DNA from: Symsagittifera roscoffensis | Lineage: Eukaryota; Xenacoelomorpha; Acoela; Convolutidae | NCBI RefSeq assembly: GCF_963678635.1 | Contig: NC_087062.1 | Coordinates: forward strand, 44,160,395 to 44,224,394 | Length of the DNA stretch: 64,000 bases | Direction of reading: 5' to 3' | In this document: positions 11,471 through 24,546 of the stretch, piece by piece | How the letters are laid out: each line of letters begins with the position of its first letter | Numbering within the stretch: position 1 is the stretch's first letter | Made by a program: the position numbers and the translations under genes | Notes under the pieces: model-generated | Told to the model about the DNA's origin: nothing | Databases searched by the model: none | What the model saw: the letters and a program-made list of their open reading frames with translations, nothing else

Positions 11471-13330
11471 AACGATGAAACAATTTAGCAGACCGAACAG
11501 ATTATATATGGGACCCGGAATGGTCTCATTTATTATTTTTTAATATCCCTAACGCTATTCAGTTGCGGCAATTGCTACTGTATCTTTGCTTAAATTATAA
11601 CAGAATATTTAACGATAGAACAAGTAATAATTGTTTAAATTCAACAATTATATATTACACAGGAAGCGCTGAATGGTACTAGAAATCTGACAAAACAAGA
11701 TATTGAAACGCAATCGCACTTTATAAACGAAGAAGTAGTTGAAACAATACCTACAACAACACAACAAGTATCTCTCTTATTCAACCACCAATCACAACAA
11801 CACATAATAAAAATACTCCTATCCCACAAACACCACAAACAATGCCATTTAATAAAAACACTCCATTTCCACAAACAACCATTCAATCGACAGTCAAACC
11901 ATCCATTGTTCCATGGATTATCCATGAATTATCAAACATATAGACCAATAACTAAAACGCGACAATCAAACAAATAAAAACAGGTAAATAGAAATAACTT
12001 CGCAATTCTCAATTATGAATTTCCACAAACAAACAACAGTAGTAACTCAATTGCAAAACCCTCTTGCACAAGGCAACAATAATCACAAGAGCATAACTAC
12101 TTTCAAAAGATACCACAACCAGTTTTCCAGTCAGTATTCTATAATGAAAAACAAAAAACTCTAACAGACCGCACTGAAAATTATCCTTTTTTCACCAAAA
12201 CAAAAATCCAACAAACAAAAAATGCACAAGAAAACAACCACACTATTCTGATGGTGAAGATTATTTCAAGCAAAATCAACAACAATACTATAATATCCCA
12301 CAAACAAAATGGAATAAAATTGATCAACCACATAATATTTATCAACCAGATATTTTTGAACCCTACACGAACTCGGAACAAACACGACAAAGAGAACAAC
12401 CCCTTCCTCAAAGACAAAATTCCGCACAATCAAATAATAAAATGCAACCAAAAAAAATACTCAAAATTACCGAACCAATCCAAGGCAATTTAAAATCCCA
12501 TTACCATTTTCATTAAAACAACACGAAATTACAAAAACCCTACGCATAAATTTTACACAAATACCAAACACAGCAGAATCACTTCAATTGACAATGAATC
12601 CATACCTTATGGTTGGATCATCTATTAAGTCTGATGAACCAATCATGGAGTTCAAAGAAAAAGACCCTGATTGTTCGGTAGAAGACTATCAAAATGCAGT
12701 TACAGCAAATTTAATTTTAAATAGATGTCCAGAACAGTAAATACACCAGTTCAATAGAATTGGATACATAGGCGCAAAGCACTAAATCAAACCACTCTTG
12801 ATGGCGCAGCTCAAAACTGGTTTTCAGTCCTACCTATAGACAAAAAATCTGATTGCAAATGAGTCACAGAGGAAAATTCGGAAATGTTCGTTTCTGAGTT
12901 TCATCCAACGAAATTCGTAGACTTCCCAACGAAACAATAAAACAACTCGCAGTAAGAAGTGAAACCTTAGTACGAAAAGCCTATTCTCTCAATACTCATG
13001 ATTGCAAAGCAGAAAAGTTACCGAAATTTTAATGATGTCTCTGATACCACAATTACGCTGAATACCAATAAAAAAGAGATCATCATATCCATCGCCGATC
13101 CCAGAAGCTGATATATATTTTAGAAAAGTTGTAGATAAACTAGAACAAGCTGAAATCACAACGATTCTCTCTCAATACTCACAGAAAGGAAGAAACAGAA
13201 AGCTTGAAGCTGCAACATGTAAACAAGGTTCAAACAACGACTTCACAAATTAACAATATACAAGACTCTGATAACGAATTAGCAGAAAAAATTACTCAAA
13301 AACTAAACATCTATTATAAGAATCAGTAAT
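10810..13330 (+). pseudogene. gag-like remnant of the retroelement
   Basis: An ATG at 10810 opens a frame beginning MTQNDKYFDNDSILPF, whose counterpart also exists in the duplicated copy near 14975, so it is a plausible ancestral gag start. Further on the reading frame is broken many times. A clear retroelement gag motif lies at about 12795-12860, where LDGAAQNWFSVLP is read; this matches the L-x-G-A-A-x-x-W pattern of Ty3/gypsy capsid proteins. The zone 11640-12500 is rich in Asn, Gln, Thr and Lys codons and may be an unstructured part of gag. No CCHC zinc knuckle was recognised. Decayed and non-functional. Confidence 0.65.
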
Positions 13331-14700
13331 TCAAAATTAAACCATCATTCAAAAATGGTGCAATTTTCGCCGCCGATGTCGAAATAGAATTGCTGAATGC
13401 AGACAAAAACAACAAGACAAGAGAACACAAAGATACAGAGAACCAAAAACATAATTTTATTAATACATGAAAAAAGATGAAAATTTATCAAACAAAAACA
13501 TACAGAGTAACAAAAGCTCTGGAAAATCACTTCCAGATAGCTATAGTAAAAATGGATCACCATCCCCCTATTGAAATTATTTTTGCGAAAGACCACCAGA
13601 TCGAAAAATTTCACAAAATTATTCACAAAATTGATATAGCAGATCAAACAGCCAAATTAATCAGTGTAGAAACAATTACTCAAGATCGAACTCAAACAGA
13701 ACTACATAATTATCTATTAGCAATACTACAAATGTTTCAAAAAGAAACACGGTTTTTATCACAAAAACCCTCTATTTTAAGACAACCTTTCCAATCACAA
13801 AAATACAATTAAGCAGCAAGCGCTTTATACAATGTTCAAGTTTCAAAAATCTCAAATCAATGAGCAAGAACTTGAAGTACGAGCAGAATTTTAAATAAAA
13901 TATCCCGTGGTTTATAACACAACTAAATTTGATGTTTCTGGAAAAATTACATTCACCACTACACCTTCCACTTAAATTTGACGCAGTTTTCAAAAAACAA
14001 CGAGGAAATAAAGTACCAATTCACTTACACAATAAAAAAGACAGACTCCTAGACTTCCTTGAACAATACAAAATTATATCACAAATAAACAAAGAATAAC
14101 AACCAAAAGGCAATACCTTCATCAACCCCGCCATTATTCTCGCTAAAGGCGAATCACTAAAAATCGTTCTAGATGCAAGATGCCTGAATTCCGTAATTGA
14201 TGAATCTCATTGAAATTGGCCTATATAAATAATACAAGTAATGCTCACAAAGATAAATGGACAATACTATACCACTGCTCACATGAACAAGGCATACAAT
14301 CAAATGCCATTAGATAATCAGTCACGTCAACTAAGATAATTTGTCATTGGAAATCAACAATACAGTTTTAAAAACTATTCTATGGTATAGCCATAGGACC
14401 AGCAGTTGTTTCAGCATTTATGAGTAAATGTCAAATTTTTAGACCACTCATTCTTAGCAAAAAAGTAATAACATATTTGGACGATGTTTTCATACAGTCA
14501 CAATCAAAACCAGAAATGTTTAAAGTTTTAGACAAATACCACAAAAACTTATTAATAGAAAACATGAAAGCAGCTCCGGGTAAATCACATTTCTTTCTTA
14601 CTCGTGTAAAAACTTTACTGAAAGCGTCAAAATTACACCATTAAAATCACGAAATGATGCAACATTAAAAATCCAATCACCATCTATTAAAAAGAAAATC
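13331..14700 (+). pseudogene. Reverse transcriptase remnant, Ty3/gypsy-like
   Basis: Conserved RT blocks can be read in order with stops and at least one frameshift: a segment around 14100-14190 with NPAIILAKGESLKIVLDARC, a TAHMNKAYNQMPL block near 14275-14310 (the first catalytic Asp of this block appears replaced by Asn), an AIGPAVVSAFM block near 14390-14420, and the catalytic YLDD at 14474-14485, followed by the thumb-like AAPGKSHFFLTRVK. The upstream open segment 13477-13812 has no protease D-T/S-G motif that I can see. The frame is then interrupted at about 14700 by an insertion and resumes at 15874. Confidence 0.8.
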
Positions 14701-14702
14701 GA

Positions 14703-15873
14703 CAAAAAATAGGATATATTAGATCGAACAAGCAAACAAGAAATTAGGCAATAATAACAAAGCAAAAACAATTTATTAAACGAAGATTTTCCCAACACGA
14801 AACACAGTTTTGGAATCCGACACCAATACAATACAAGACATTTAAGACCATCATCAATGAAAAGTAAACGCAGAACAAAAAAATCATACCTTCGTAAACC
14901 GGTACGACTATACAATTGTGGTCAACCAATAAGACACATTCAAAGTTACTTATTAACCGTGACACAACATAGAAAATGATTCAAAACTACAAATATTATG
15001 ATAATGATTCTATTCTTCCTTTTGTCATTCACATACAGAGCAATCCCGCTAGAGAACAAGGGCAATTTTGCCATAATCTAATAGCAAATTTGTTCAAAAA
15101 GGGGAATGCCAATGTAAACGAGAACTTCCCGAAAGAAAAATCAGAAGACAAATAATTGATCACTATTTATCAGGTATAAGTAAAATCACCTCGGATTACG
15201 GATTATTTTTTATTGAAATCTTGGAACCACAAGATATCAAAAATCACACCGAATACAAAAAGTGACATAGACCTAGATTTCTCAAAATTTTCACAAATAT
15301 ATTAAAAATAATCAACACCAAAATTAACAAACAGCAAAATCATGTTTCACAAATAATGTTTTTTCCATCATTTATAGTTACATTTCTGTTCTAGAATCAA
15401 ACGAAGAATTTAAAAACATATCAACAACTCAAACATCTGGATATGCATAAATAAAACATGATATCAACCTTTTCTCGCTTTTTTAGACTCAATTCGTGAA
15501 ACACACACCAATATTGAAATCTCACAAGTCGTAAAAGTTGATCAGCAAACAGTTCTTGCATGGTTCAAGATAAACTATTTTGTATGCAATTTAGATTTAA
15601 CCTTTAAAGCAAGAAAAAAATTTAGATCACAAACTTCAGATTACGGATTTTTTACTACTGAAATCTTGGCACCGCAAGATATCAAATATCACACCGAATA
15701 CAAAAGGTTACATACACCAAGAATTCTCAACATTTTCACAGAATATATTAAAAATAATCAATACCAAAATTAACAAACAGCAAACTCAATTTTCACAAAT
15801 GATATTTTCTGCATCATTTATAGTTACACTTCTATTCTAGAATCAAACAAAGAATTTTAAAATATATCAACAA
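14703..15873 (+). mobile_element. 1.17 kb insertion of the element's own leader and gag start inside RT
   Basis: 14703-15638 repeats 10541-11470, and 15639-15873 repeats the end of that segment once more (from GATTACGG to ATCAACAACTC). The RT sequence on the two sides overlaps: 14601-14700 and 15874-15972 are two versions of the same roughly 100 bp (CTCGTGTAAAA, ATGCAACATTAAA, ACCATCTA-TAAAAAGAAAA). The insertion is thus flanked by a long target-like duplication. This fits recombination or aberrant reverse transcription better than an ordinary transposition. Confidence 0.8.
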
Positions 15874-16814
15874 CTCGTGTAAAATTCCTTATTGAAAGCA
15901 CAAAAATTACGCCTTTAAAATCACGAATAGATGCAACATTAAATGTCCAACCACCATCTAATAAAAAGAAAACCCAAGAATTTCTTGGAGGTTAAATTTC
16001 TTGAGTGAATAGATTCATAAAATGCAATTATATCTAAGACCATTTTATAATATTCTCCGACAACAAAATAAATTTGAATGGACATTAGAACATCAAAAAT
16101 ATTTTGAGGAAATAGAAACTCTTCTCACAGAACAAATCGTGAACACAATTTCAGACCCAGATAGACCATTCTAATCTATGAGAAAGTTTGGAATCGGCGC
16201 AGCACTATTAAAAAATCACATGAAGGTACAAAAAACGAACATTAAATCAGCAAATTCAAGTTTTTTTTACACAAGCAGAAATTGGACTCTCTACCCTTAT
16301 GAGAGTTGTACAGCTATAATATGTACCTTAACAGAGCATGAATTCTTAATCCTTGAATCAAAACATCCAACAGTTCTTCTTACAGACCATAAGCCAACAA
16401 TTTTCCTATTTACGCAAAAGTCAAGTCCAAACCACGGAGTTTTTAGATTTTAAACTTATTCTAATGAAACTTCCAAACGTACATATCATTTGGGAAGCAG
16501 GCAAAAACCTTGTTTTACCAGATACACTAAGACGTAACACACCATCTGAACTAGCAACACGAAAAAAAAAAACTGTAGAAAAACCAGCAAATATAAAATT
16601 AGAAAAACCACCAAATATAAAATTCTTCCTTGCAAAAGACGGAACATCACCACGACTAGAATGCAAGTATGCAGTAAAAACCGATGCCAACAATACACAA
16701 ATAAATTATCTGGAACATTTTCGATTATACCTTGATTGCCAAAATAACCATTACGAAGTAGATTTATTAGTAAAATCTAAATTTGAAGCAATACCATACT
16801 TATTATGGTATTGA
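15874..16814 (+). pseudogene. RT thumb and RNase H remnant
   Basis: After the repeated 100 bp, the frame continues with LRPFYNILRQQNKFEWT (near 16037), the connection region of Ty3/gypsy pol. RNase H follows with FGIGAALL (about 16184-16207), the block YPYESCTAIICTL (about 16300) and LTDHKP (about 16378). A stop just before MRKFGIGAALL and a frame change around 16440 break it. The tail, with WEAGKNLVLPDTLRR, matches the region after RNase H where the family has N-x-x-A-D-x-L-S-R. Confidence 0.8.
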
Positions 16815-17269
16815 TAAGTATGTTATAATATATTTTTGGTTGTCATATAAAAATAAGACAACCAAACATCTCTATAAAAATTTTATCGAAAAGGCCTTTT
16901 CCCTTTGATCGAAAAAGAAACCATACCTGCTAGCATAAACTTATCAGGACCTCTGAATTTAATTTCCAAAAAAATCATAAGCAAATTTTGTAATCTACAA
17001 GACCCTTTAGATAATATACCTCTCTGAAAAAACGAAATTCAAATTACCTTTTTATCAATCATAGAAAACATAACACTAGAATTATTACAAAAATATCAAA
17101 GTTTTGACTCAAATATAAACAAAACCAGTAAAAGACGATATCACAATTTAGGAAAAAACCTCACTTCGATATTTCCGAAAATTTATTAGTAAGACAATGA
17201 ACAAAAACAATGACATTTTAAATTATCAGTCTCTTGAAACAAAAATACCCTGCATCCCATTAAGCTTAA
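16815..17269. other. Decayed RNase H-integrase linker
   Basis: No open frame of note. Fragments in several frames suggest decayed coding DNA between the RNase H and integrase remnants. Nothing further recognised. Confidence 0.4.
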
Positions 17270-18370
17270 TTTAAATTGCAATTCACACTTCTTGTTCCTT
17301 ACATACAAAAGGACATGCAGGTTCAGAAAAAACATATTCAGACTTCAGTGGAAATTTTTACTTTCCAAATGCACCAAGTTGGATAAACGTATTATACAAT
17401 AATTACATAACATGATCTAGACAAACTTTTCCCACATCAAAAACACTTAGCGGAAAAACGAGACTTTAGAGGACAAAGTCTAATTTTCAATCACAGAATT
17501 TCACCATCCTCAGAAGGAAAATGGTAATAAATGATGCATTTACTCATTTTGTAGCACTCAATCATGTACCTCATTGTAACGCTTTTTATGCATACACAAC
17601 ACTTTACGCACACTGAATAGCTAAATTTGAACTACCAGAAATCCTTGTCACAGACAATTAATAAAATTATCAACAAGGAAATCATGCCACCTCTATAATA
17701 TAGAGCATCCCATGCCTAGAACATCCCATGCCCCATGGACATATCGACTAGTTAAAGGCATGAATAGTTCATTACATGAATACCTCCGATGTATTATATA
17801 CGGAGATGATAACAAGAACACAGAATGGTCAACAGACCTAGAGTTGTTGCCAGTAGCATATAACTCCCAAATCACAACAACTCTTGGACTATCCCCATAT
17901 GAAATCGTTTTAACCAAAAACCACGTGAAGCCACAATGTTCACAGCAAACTCCTCAAAAATGCTCACCCCAAAAAAGATTCAATTTGTAATAATCTACAA
18001 CTTCACACTTATGACGAAGATCATTTTTTCACCATCAACAAATCTTAATTTTAATCAAAAATGGATTTCAAACCGAGATAAAAATTAATGAAATTAATCA
18101 AAAAAACTGCTAAGAAATTGTTACGAAGAAAAAGCATTCAATCTCAAATAAATTCACGTTATACACCAACATCAAACCTAAAAGTATGAACATAGTTTTA
18201 ATCCCAAATTTTATCATTCAAGAAGGAAATTTGGAAAAATTAGAACCTATTTGAGAAGAACCTTTTCAAATGATTGAAAAGCCTACAGATGTCACATATA
18301 ACCTCATTGATCATAACAAAAAAGAAATAACACAACAAAGAAAAAATCTTTTAGCATTTTATCCGAAAGA
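17270..18370 (+). pseudogene. Integrase remnant, Ty3/gypsy-like
   Basis: The N-terminal zinc-binding part shows HTKGHAG (His codons at 17301 and 17313) followed by a FYFPN block, the HHCC region of retroelement integrases. The catalytic core is recognisable by NDAFTHFVAL (first Asp near 17533) and EILVTDN (second Asp near 17653, followed at once by a stop). The core end YNSQITTTLGLSPYEIVLTK lies within the open segment 17712-17990. Several stops and frame changes make this a pseudogene. The remaining stretch to about 18370 is decayed C-terminal integrase. Confidence 0.8.
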
Positions 18371-19604
18371 ATAATCCCCTATGAATTAAAAACAATTTTA
18401 CTCCTTCAGAACACTACATATCATTGACAGCACCGCACAAAACAAAATACAACAAAAACAACAAACTCTAATTTTATATCTCAACCGTCAGATTTATTTC
18501 ATCATGATATATCAGACAAACCTCAAAAACAAACAAATCAGAAACAAAAACTAAACCGTAAGTTCCAAGAACAAATTCTCATACCCGAAATTAAAGAAAA
18601 ATCACAATAACTTCAATCATCTCGTCTTAGAAATCAATCAAGAAAAGATCATAAAACATTTTTCCCACAATCTGAAATATTAACGAAAATATAATTTCAG
18701 AAACACCATGATTGATTGAGCAAACTAATTACCTTTTGATAAAGCTTTACAGTACTTGTTATTTACAACTATTCATTCTCTTTGTGAAAATTAGCTCAAA
18801 TCAACCAATCAAATTGATTTGCAATCATAGTATATCTCTTTAATTACCACCACTATAATTAGCCGACATTTTCCAGCTTGAACTAGATCTGAAACTTTAA
18901 GTTGAAGACCTCCAGGTCAAAAATTAGCACTACCCTTCTATTTAACATCCCTCTCTTATCAATCAGCCTAAAATATAACAGTTTTGTCTCAACTTATACA
19001 CCGTGGTTCTCCCAGAGTAAAATACTGAATTAGCCGAAAGATAAAAATTCTACTTGAGCACTTAGCCTGTAGCCGTTCTACCTCCAAATATCCCCTAATC
19101 ATCCCACAAATGAAAACACCTATTAGAAAGCTAACACCTGAAAACCTAGACTTTCTTTCACCAAAAACTCCTCATATCCAACCCATTTGTCATAAATCGA
19201 TAAAAAATGCGACAACATTTAACTTCAACTCGGAAAACAATTAAAACACTTCGACAAACAAATCACTTTTTGAATGCTTCTTTTCAACTCCTCAGTTTAA
19301 CAAATAAAACTAATCGTTTCATCTTTTCTCTCTATTTTTTTGACACTTTTCAACTTTACATTTTCCTCGCAACTGTTTTTTTTAGCTAACTATCCTCTTT
19401 TTTCTACTTTTTTGCAGCCAATTCTTTCTTTTCCTTTCCGTAATACAAATCTACCTTTCTCTCTCCAAAACCATTGACCACCTAATCAGGTAAGAAACTT
19501 TATATTTGATAAATGATACGAAGTTTACTAAGTGGAAAGGCTCTTTTCATCGTTTTGTTAAATTTTCTAACTTTTCTCATTTGTCTAGTTTTAACAAATC
19601 TTAA
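18371..19604. other. Decayed retroelement interior, no domain recognised
   Basis: Low-complexity coding-like fragments rich in Gln, Asn, Lys and Thr. No known domain was seen. It separates integrase from the third region. Confidence 0.35.
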
Positions 19605-22373
19605 ATGCACAAAAAAGCAATAATTAATTTTGCAATAGCATCAGTTTTGCAGAAAACTTTTGCAGAAAAATACTATAAAGTACATAAATTTAAAATTGCC
19701 TATCCAAACCCTATCCAAGAATCCCCATCAACCACTACATCCCAAGATCCCCCGACTACGCCAACTTTCAGCCACACAAGCCAACCGCAATATTCTACAC
19801 GTATCTCTTCTGTAGAAAAACCTTATACATTTGGAGAAAGACAAGCATCACTATCCCAACCACTACTTCCAGCTATATGTCAATACCCCTGAGCGAACCA
19901 CAATTCAAACCAACATATAAAATCTACCCGTCACTTCAACAAGACCTTATTAGAACCAGACATCCAAACCAAAACCAAAACTAAAATCTACAATAGACAG
20001 ACAATTTGTTCACTCTTGACGAAACCAAAAATTTGCCACATCAAGAGTCCCTTTTAACATACCCTCATCACTATCATTAACCCCTTTAGATCTTTCTAGT
20101 AACTTAACACAAAGTACCCCTCCATCACTTCAAACGATTTACCCACAAAATACCCCAAATGCTTCATCAGACTATTTAGGTTCAGCACCAACTTCTGAAC
20201 AAATTCGTTTCAATCCCCCCACTTAGACATTTCATCAGACACCTCTTTATTCTTGCCACAAACTCTTTCACTTTCATCAAAACCATCAGCAACAGGTCAA
20301 ACACCAATAACTACATTTCCCGCAAATTACCCAAATCACCTAGACGACAGATATCTTGAACTTCAAGGTACAAGTATACCTTCACGATTAGATTGGAGCA
20401 CTTTTGTAGCGCCCCCTCCATTTTTTGGCCAACAGCTCGGTAGTAATCGAATACATATTTGGGCACTTAACAGACTACAATACAGACACGATGTTCATAA
20501 AGACACACAAAAGATATTTTTTCAAATCTTTACCCAACATAATTTATGTGTTAAATTCGAAATCACCGTAAAGTTAAATAATCTGGTACATCATCCTTTT
20601 ACACTTTCTCCAACAAATATGAGAGCTCGATCTTTAACCCCCCCCCATTTGCCAGAACACAACTTATCTACAAGTATGTTGGATACACAAAAAAGACAAT
20701 AGGCTATGTAGCATTTTTAAATACGTTTACAGGAATATCATACACTTGAAACTTTTATTAGTATTTCTAATAACACCATTCACCCTTTCCCCTTTTGTAC
20801 TTTTAGAACCCATACCTCATCAAAATATCTAACCCAGAATAGGACCACAAGACCTCCTTGTTGCACATTATGACTGTGAAGAAAACCAACAAAAACACTA
20901 CATAATTACGCAATTAATCAAGTAACACAATGCGAATCGGAATAACAAGACATCGAATCAACAACTAAAGGAGCTACACTTTACTCAAAAGCACGAGCTA
21001 CAACTCTAACAAGATATAAGTTTACAGCAAACTTCTCAGAAAAGAAAGTACATTGTTCACAAATTTCAAACAGCAATAAAATCAGACTCGACCAAGAATC
21101 CCTTTATTAAAGTAAAATCGACATTACAACGTTTAAAAGTGGTCACAAATAAAGGCACAACTTGTAAACTAGTTAATTCTCAAGTTTTTTCAGACTCTGC
21201 ACACCAAGCAGAACCTGAACAACACAAGATCATATTAAACAAGATGATAAGTTTCTCTACCATGGCACACACTGACGTTTAACATATAGTTACATGATGA
21301 AAACTGGTTATCTTAGATCGGAATCAACAATCGAGCAAACTGTGAAGCAGACACTATAAACAAAGGCTACCAAGAAATAATGTTTTTTGATTGGAAATTT
21401 CAACTAGAAAAAATACAGCTAACGCGAGATTTGAAAGACGATACCACATTATATCAAAGATTACGCTTACCCTGAAAAAACGATCGAAGATATTGTGACT
21501 CTTCTAAACAAACACAAGCAACCATAGTTTGAATCCCTCAAGACACATGTACTACATTTCAAGTCGCTAAAAATCAGACAAGAATAATCAAAGTTTTCGA
21601 AAAGTACTTTATAGAGTCTATACCTTCGATAAAATCAATCCTGAGCGCATTAGATCAAACTCACAAGTTCATTTTGCAGATACCTTATCATGAAGCAAAT
21701 ATTTTTGGAATACAGCTGTCCCGTGTTGATCTGAAAATAGCTACAACGTTGTTCAGTTTAATCCAAACGAAGATAAATATTATCTCCTCACCCCATATCC
21801 TACACTAATGTCACTTTTAAAGACATTTTTACCCGATAGCATACACGCAATCGCTCCTAATCCAAATATAGACTTACAATCAATTAATTACTCTGAAACT
21901 GACAGACAGCATCACATTCGAACAACAATTTCAAGAACTCCTTACTACAATGGATACAATTCAAAGACAGCCAAACAGCAGGCTTCTCAAATATTTATCA
22001 ACAAGACTATAGCGGATTTTTTAGAGATATTAAACACTAAATATATCTGAACGGTGGAAAAATGTCTTCTGCAAGATTTTTCACAAATTAACATTTTTAT
22101 TTTTGTTGATATAAAAAACATTCTCTTAGCTTTTCTAGGATGGACCTATTATACATTAGAAAGATTGACTATATTATACGCAATGTTTTATTTATTGTAT
22201 TTCTATTTTTACCAATCACAAGAATCTATAACACATGTGCAATACACACACAAATTAAGAGACAAGCAAGCGTAGCACGCATTTTTTTTGCAGGATTTGC
22301 AGGATTTTTTGGAATAATTTCCACCTCAATTAATAAACTCCTTTTTGACGCTCAAATTAGCGATTATAACTAG
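19605..22373 (+). pseudogene. Third, unidentified coding-like region after integrase (env position)
   Basis: Open pieces at 19605-19892 (95 aa, Pro/Ser/Thr-rich), 20253-20702 (149 aa), 21808-22050 and 22140-22373 lie downstream of integrase, where some Ty3/gypsy-like elements carry an envelope-like gene. The last piece has two hydrophobic segments, around IIRNVLFIVFLFLPI and ARIFFAGFAGFFGIIS, with a positively charged segment between them, which could be membrane segments. I do not recognise a family. An env-like origin is inference from position and hydrophobicity only. Other possibilities are a captured host gene or an unrelated open frame. The region is frameshifted and non-functional. Confidence 0.35.
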
Positions 22374-24268
22374 AAACTAGCAAAAAAACCAAACACTCCA
22401 CGGGACAATAAAATTTCGGCACCCACAGAACCACCACATCTACACAGTCTATCTAATAATCACCCTCTATCTTTAGTTCAACAGAATTATAGGAACACAC
22501 TAGCAATCACTAACCATACCTCTCAAGGTAGTAACTTCCCACTAATTCCAAAACCTTATAAAACACTCCATCAACCAAATTTTGACGACAAACACGGACA
22601 AACTGTCTTTTTAGCCCACGACGAACCGACAGATTGGATCCCTCAACCGTTCCCTTTCCTATCCATTAAACCTCTCGCATTTCAATCTCAGACCTCACCT
22701 CTTCTCCCCCTCCCAGTTTTTCTCTAACTCACCATGCATGGATTTAGACTACTCAACCCAAACAATTTTTAACGCCATATCTATTTATATATGTCTGGTA
22801 TAGAAACCCCTGATGAATTCCTGGACTCCAAACCTAGCAATACCAATTTTTCTCAACCTTTTTTTTTCAACCCTTTGCTTCCCAATTTGCCGATGAAATC
22901 TCTGCCTCCCCCTGTTCATACACTGACGCTACCCCTATCTTTTCCCTAGTGTCAAATAACCAACCCGATGCATCTAGCTCAATGATTGATAACCAACTAG
23001 AGCATGAACTAGATAATTTTATAACTCAACAGCAAAAACTTCTTGACAAAAAAACGCATTAACTTTTTGTCAGCTAACTCACTCAGCCTCAACATCCGAA
23101 TCCTCAACTCATTCAATAACAAGAGCACACCGAGTTTTTAACCGAAAGCACCCTAACGCCACACCTTAATTTCTTATTAGTTGTACACTTTCATCCCGAC
23201 TATCTTCCCATCACCCGCAACACACTAACACCCCAGACTTTTTGTTCCACAACTTACCATTTTCCTCTAATATATTAACTATTCAAATAACAATACAAAC
23301 CAACTGAACTTATTCGTTGATGAAAATGTGCTAGTTCCCACACTCTCTTTGGTTTCCTACTACAATTTTACTTATCCACTGAAACTCCCACTTGAAAACA
23401 ACCCTGAAGTTAACGAACTCTGCCACTCCTTCATTCACCAACTAACCACCGCACTTAACGAGAATGAATTCACTACCATCGGTTTAAGCCTCAGACAGTA
23501 CTAATATAAAATTTGATAAGATAATCGCTCGCGGACTAAATAACACCAAAGCCTACGAACCATTTTAGTCTGTAAACTAAGAAAAGGTAAATAAATTACT
23601 AGCTACTAATATTTTTATGTGTGCTTCTTTTCTAACTCAAAATTTTTCATTTACTTGACCACATTTCACATGCTCTATCTAACAAACTCGTACAACTCGC
23701 CTACGTAGAATTAATAAATAAATAATTTTTAAGAATCAATTAATAACTGATAACAACTCTAACTTGTTTTCACGCGTTTAAAATTTTCCTTTAATCTGGT
23801 TGGTAGGAATTATAAGTAAGCTTAAGCTAATCCACGCAGCTTACTAACACCACAAAATTTACCGCATTTACAAGAAAATTTGACTGTGGTCAGACCAGAT
23901 TAAGCCGAGATTGAAAACGGATAAATTATTCTTCCGAAACCCACTTTCAAGTTTCAATGAAACCACTTGAAACACTAAAAACTCAAACAAAAAACCCAAA
24001 AAACAACAATATGATTTTCGTATAAGGACACAATCACAAGCAAAAAGAGAAAAAGACCTGATAATATAGAACAAAAAGTTGAACACAAAAAGAGACTCCT
24101 GAGCATGCTTTATAGCCTGCCTCGCCATCCGCGCTACAACAAGCTTAGAGCACACACTCTACTTATGACGAGAGTTGCTCTAGGGTGGGCAACTCTTAAA
24201 TAAATAAAGATTTATTATGCAATTAAAATTAAATTACTTTGAGCAAACGGAACGAGCAGCGAAGGGAG
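22374..24268. other. Retroelement 3' interior, decayed
   Basis: Pyrimidine-rich DNA with scattered coding-like fragments. The best is a 70-codon open stretch at about 23290-23502 containing LFVDENVLVPTLSLVSYYNF, of no family known to me. Near 24245-24268 a purine-rich run (AGCGAAGGGAGA) lies directly before TGAAACTCG and is a candidate polypurine tract marking the 3' LTR start. Confidence 0.4.
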
Positions 24269-24546
24269 ATGAAACTCGACTAAATTCGGACTCTGGAATG
24301 GCAAATTAATTGGTTTGTTGCCGTAGTCACAACCCTCACATTATTTGAAGTATGGACCCAACATTGCAACAAAGGAACCCATTGAAGAAGAACAATGTTC
24401 AACTCGATTGAGACTAGGAGATACAAGAACAGGAATAAAATCGGTATTAGACTAAGAAGTTGCACGAATCTATCCGGCCGCAAATAAGATACGTTGTACC
24501 TTATCTGAATTTACTCTATGAGTAAGCTACTCAAGGCATAAACTCA
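24269..24546 (+). repeat. 3' LTR candidate
   Basis: From TGAAACTCG after a polypurine-like run to the final AACTCA at about 24546 gives an LTR of about 278 bp with TG...CA ends. Its last 150 bp match the 5' copy at 8895-9067. The earlier part aligns poorly with the DNA upstream of 8895, so the 5' LTR may be rearranged there. The satellite begins within a few tens of bases of this end. Confidence 0.55.

Larger units (their letters stand above)
8790..24546 (+). mobile_element. Degenerate Ty3/gypsy-like LTR retroelement (composite)
   Basis: Retroelement remnants follow each other on the plus strand in gag, reverse transcriptase, RNase H, integrase order, the Ty3/gypsy arrangement. All are broken by stops and frameshifts. 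The ends carry a direct repeat: about 8895-9067 and 24400-24546 share TTGCACGAATC, ATCCGGCCG and a closely matching stretch from CCTTATCTGAA to GGCATAAACTCA. The interior is long (about 15 kb), partly because of an internal duplication and an extra region after integrase. The left boundary is uncertain. The element is certainly inactive. Confidence 0.8.
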
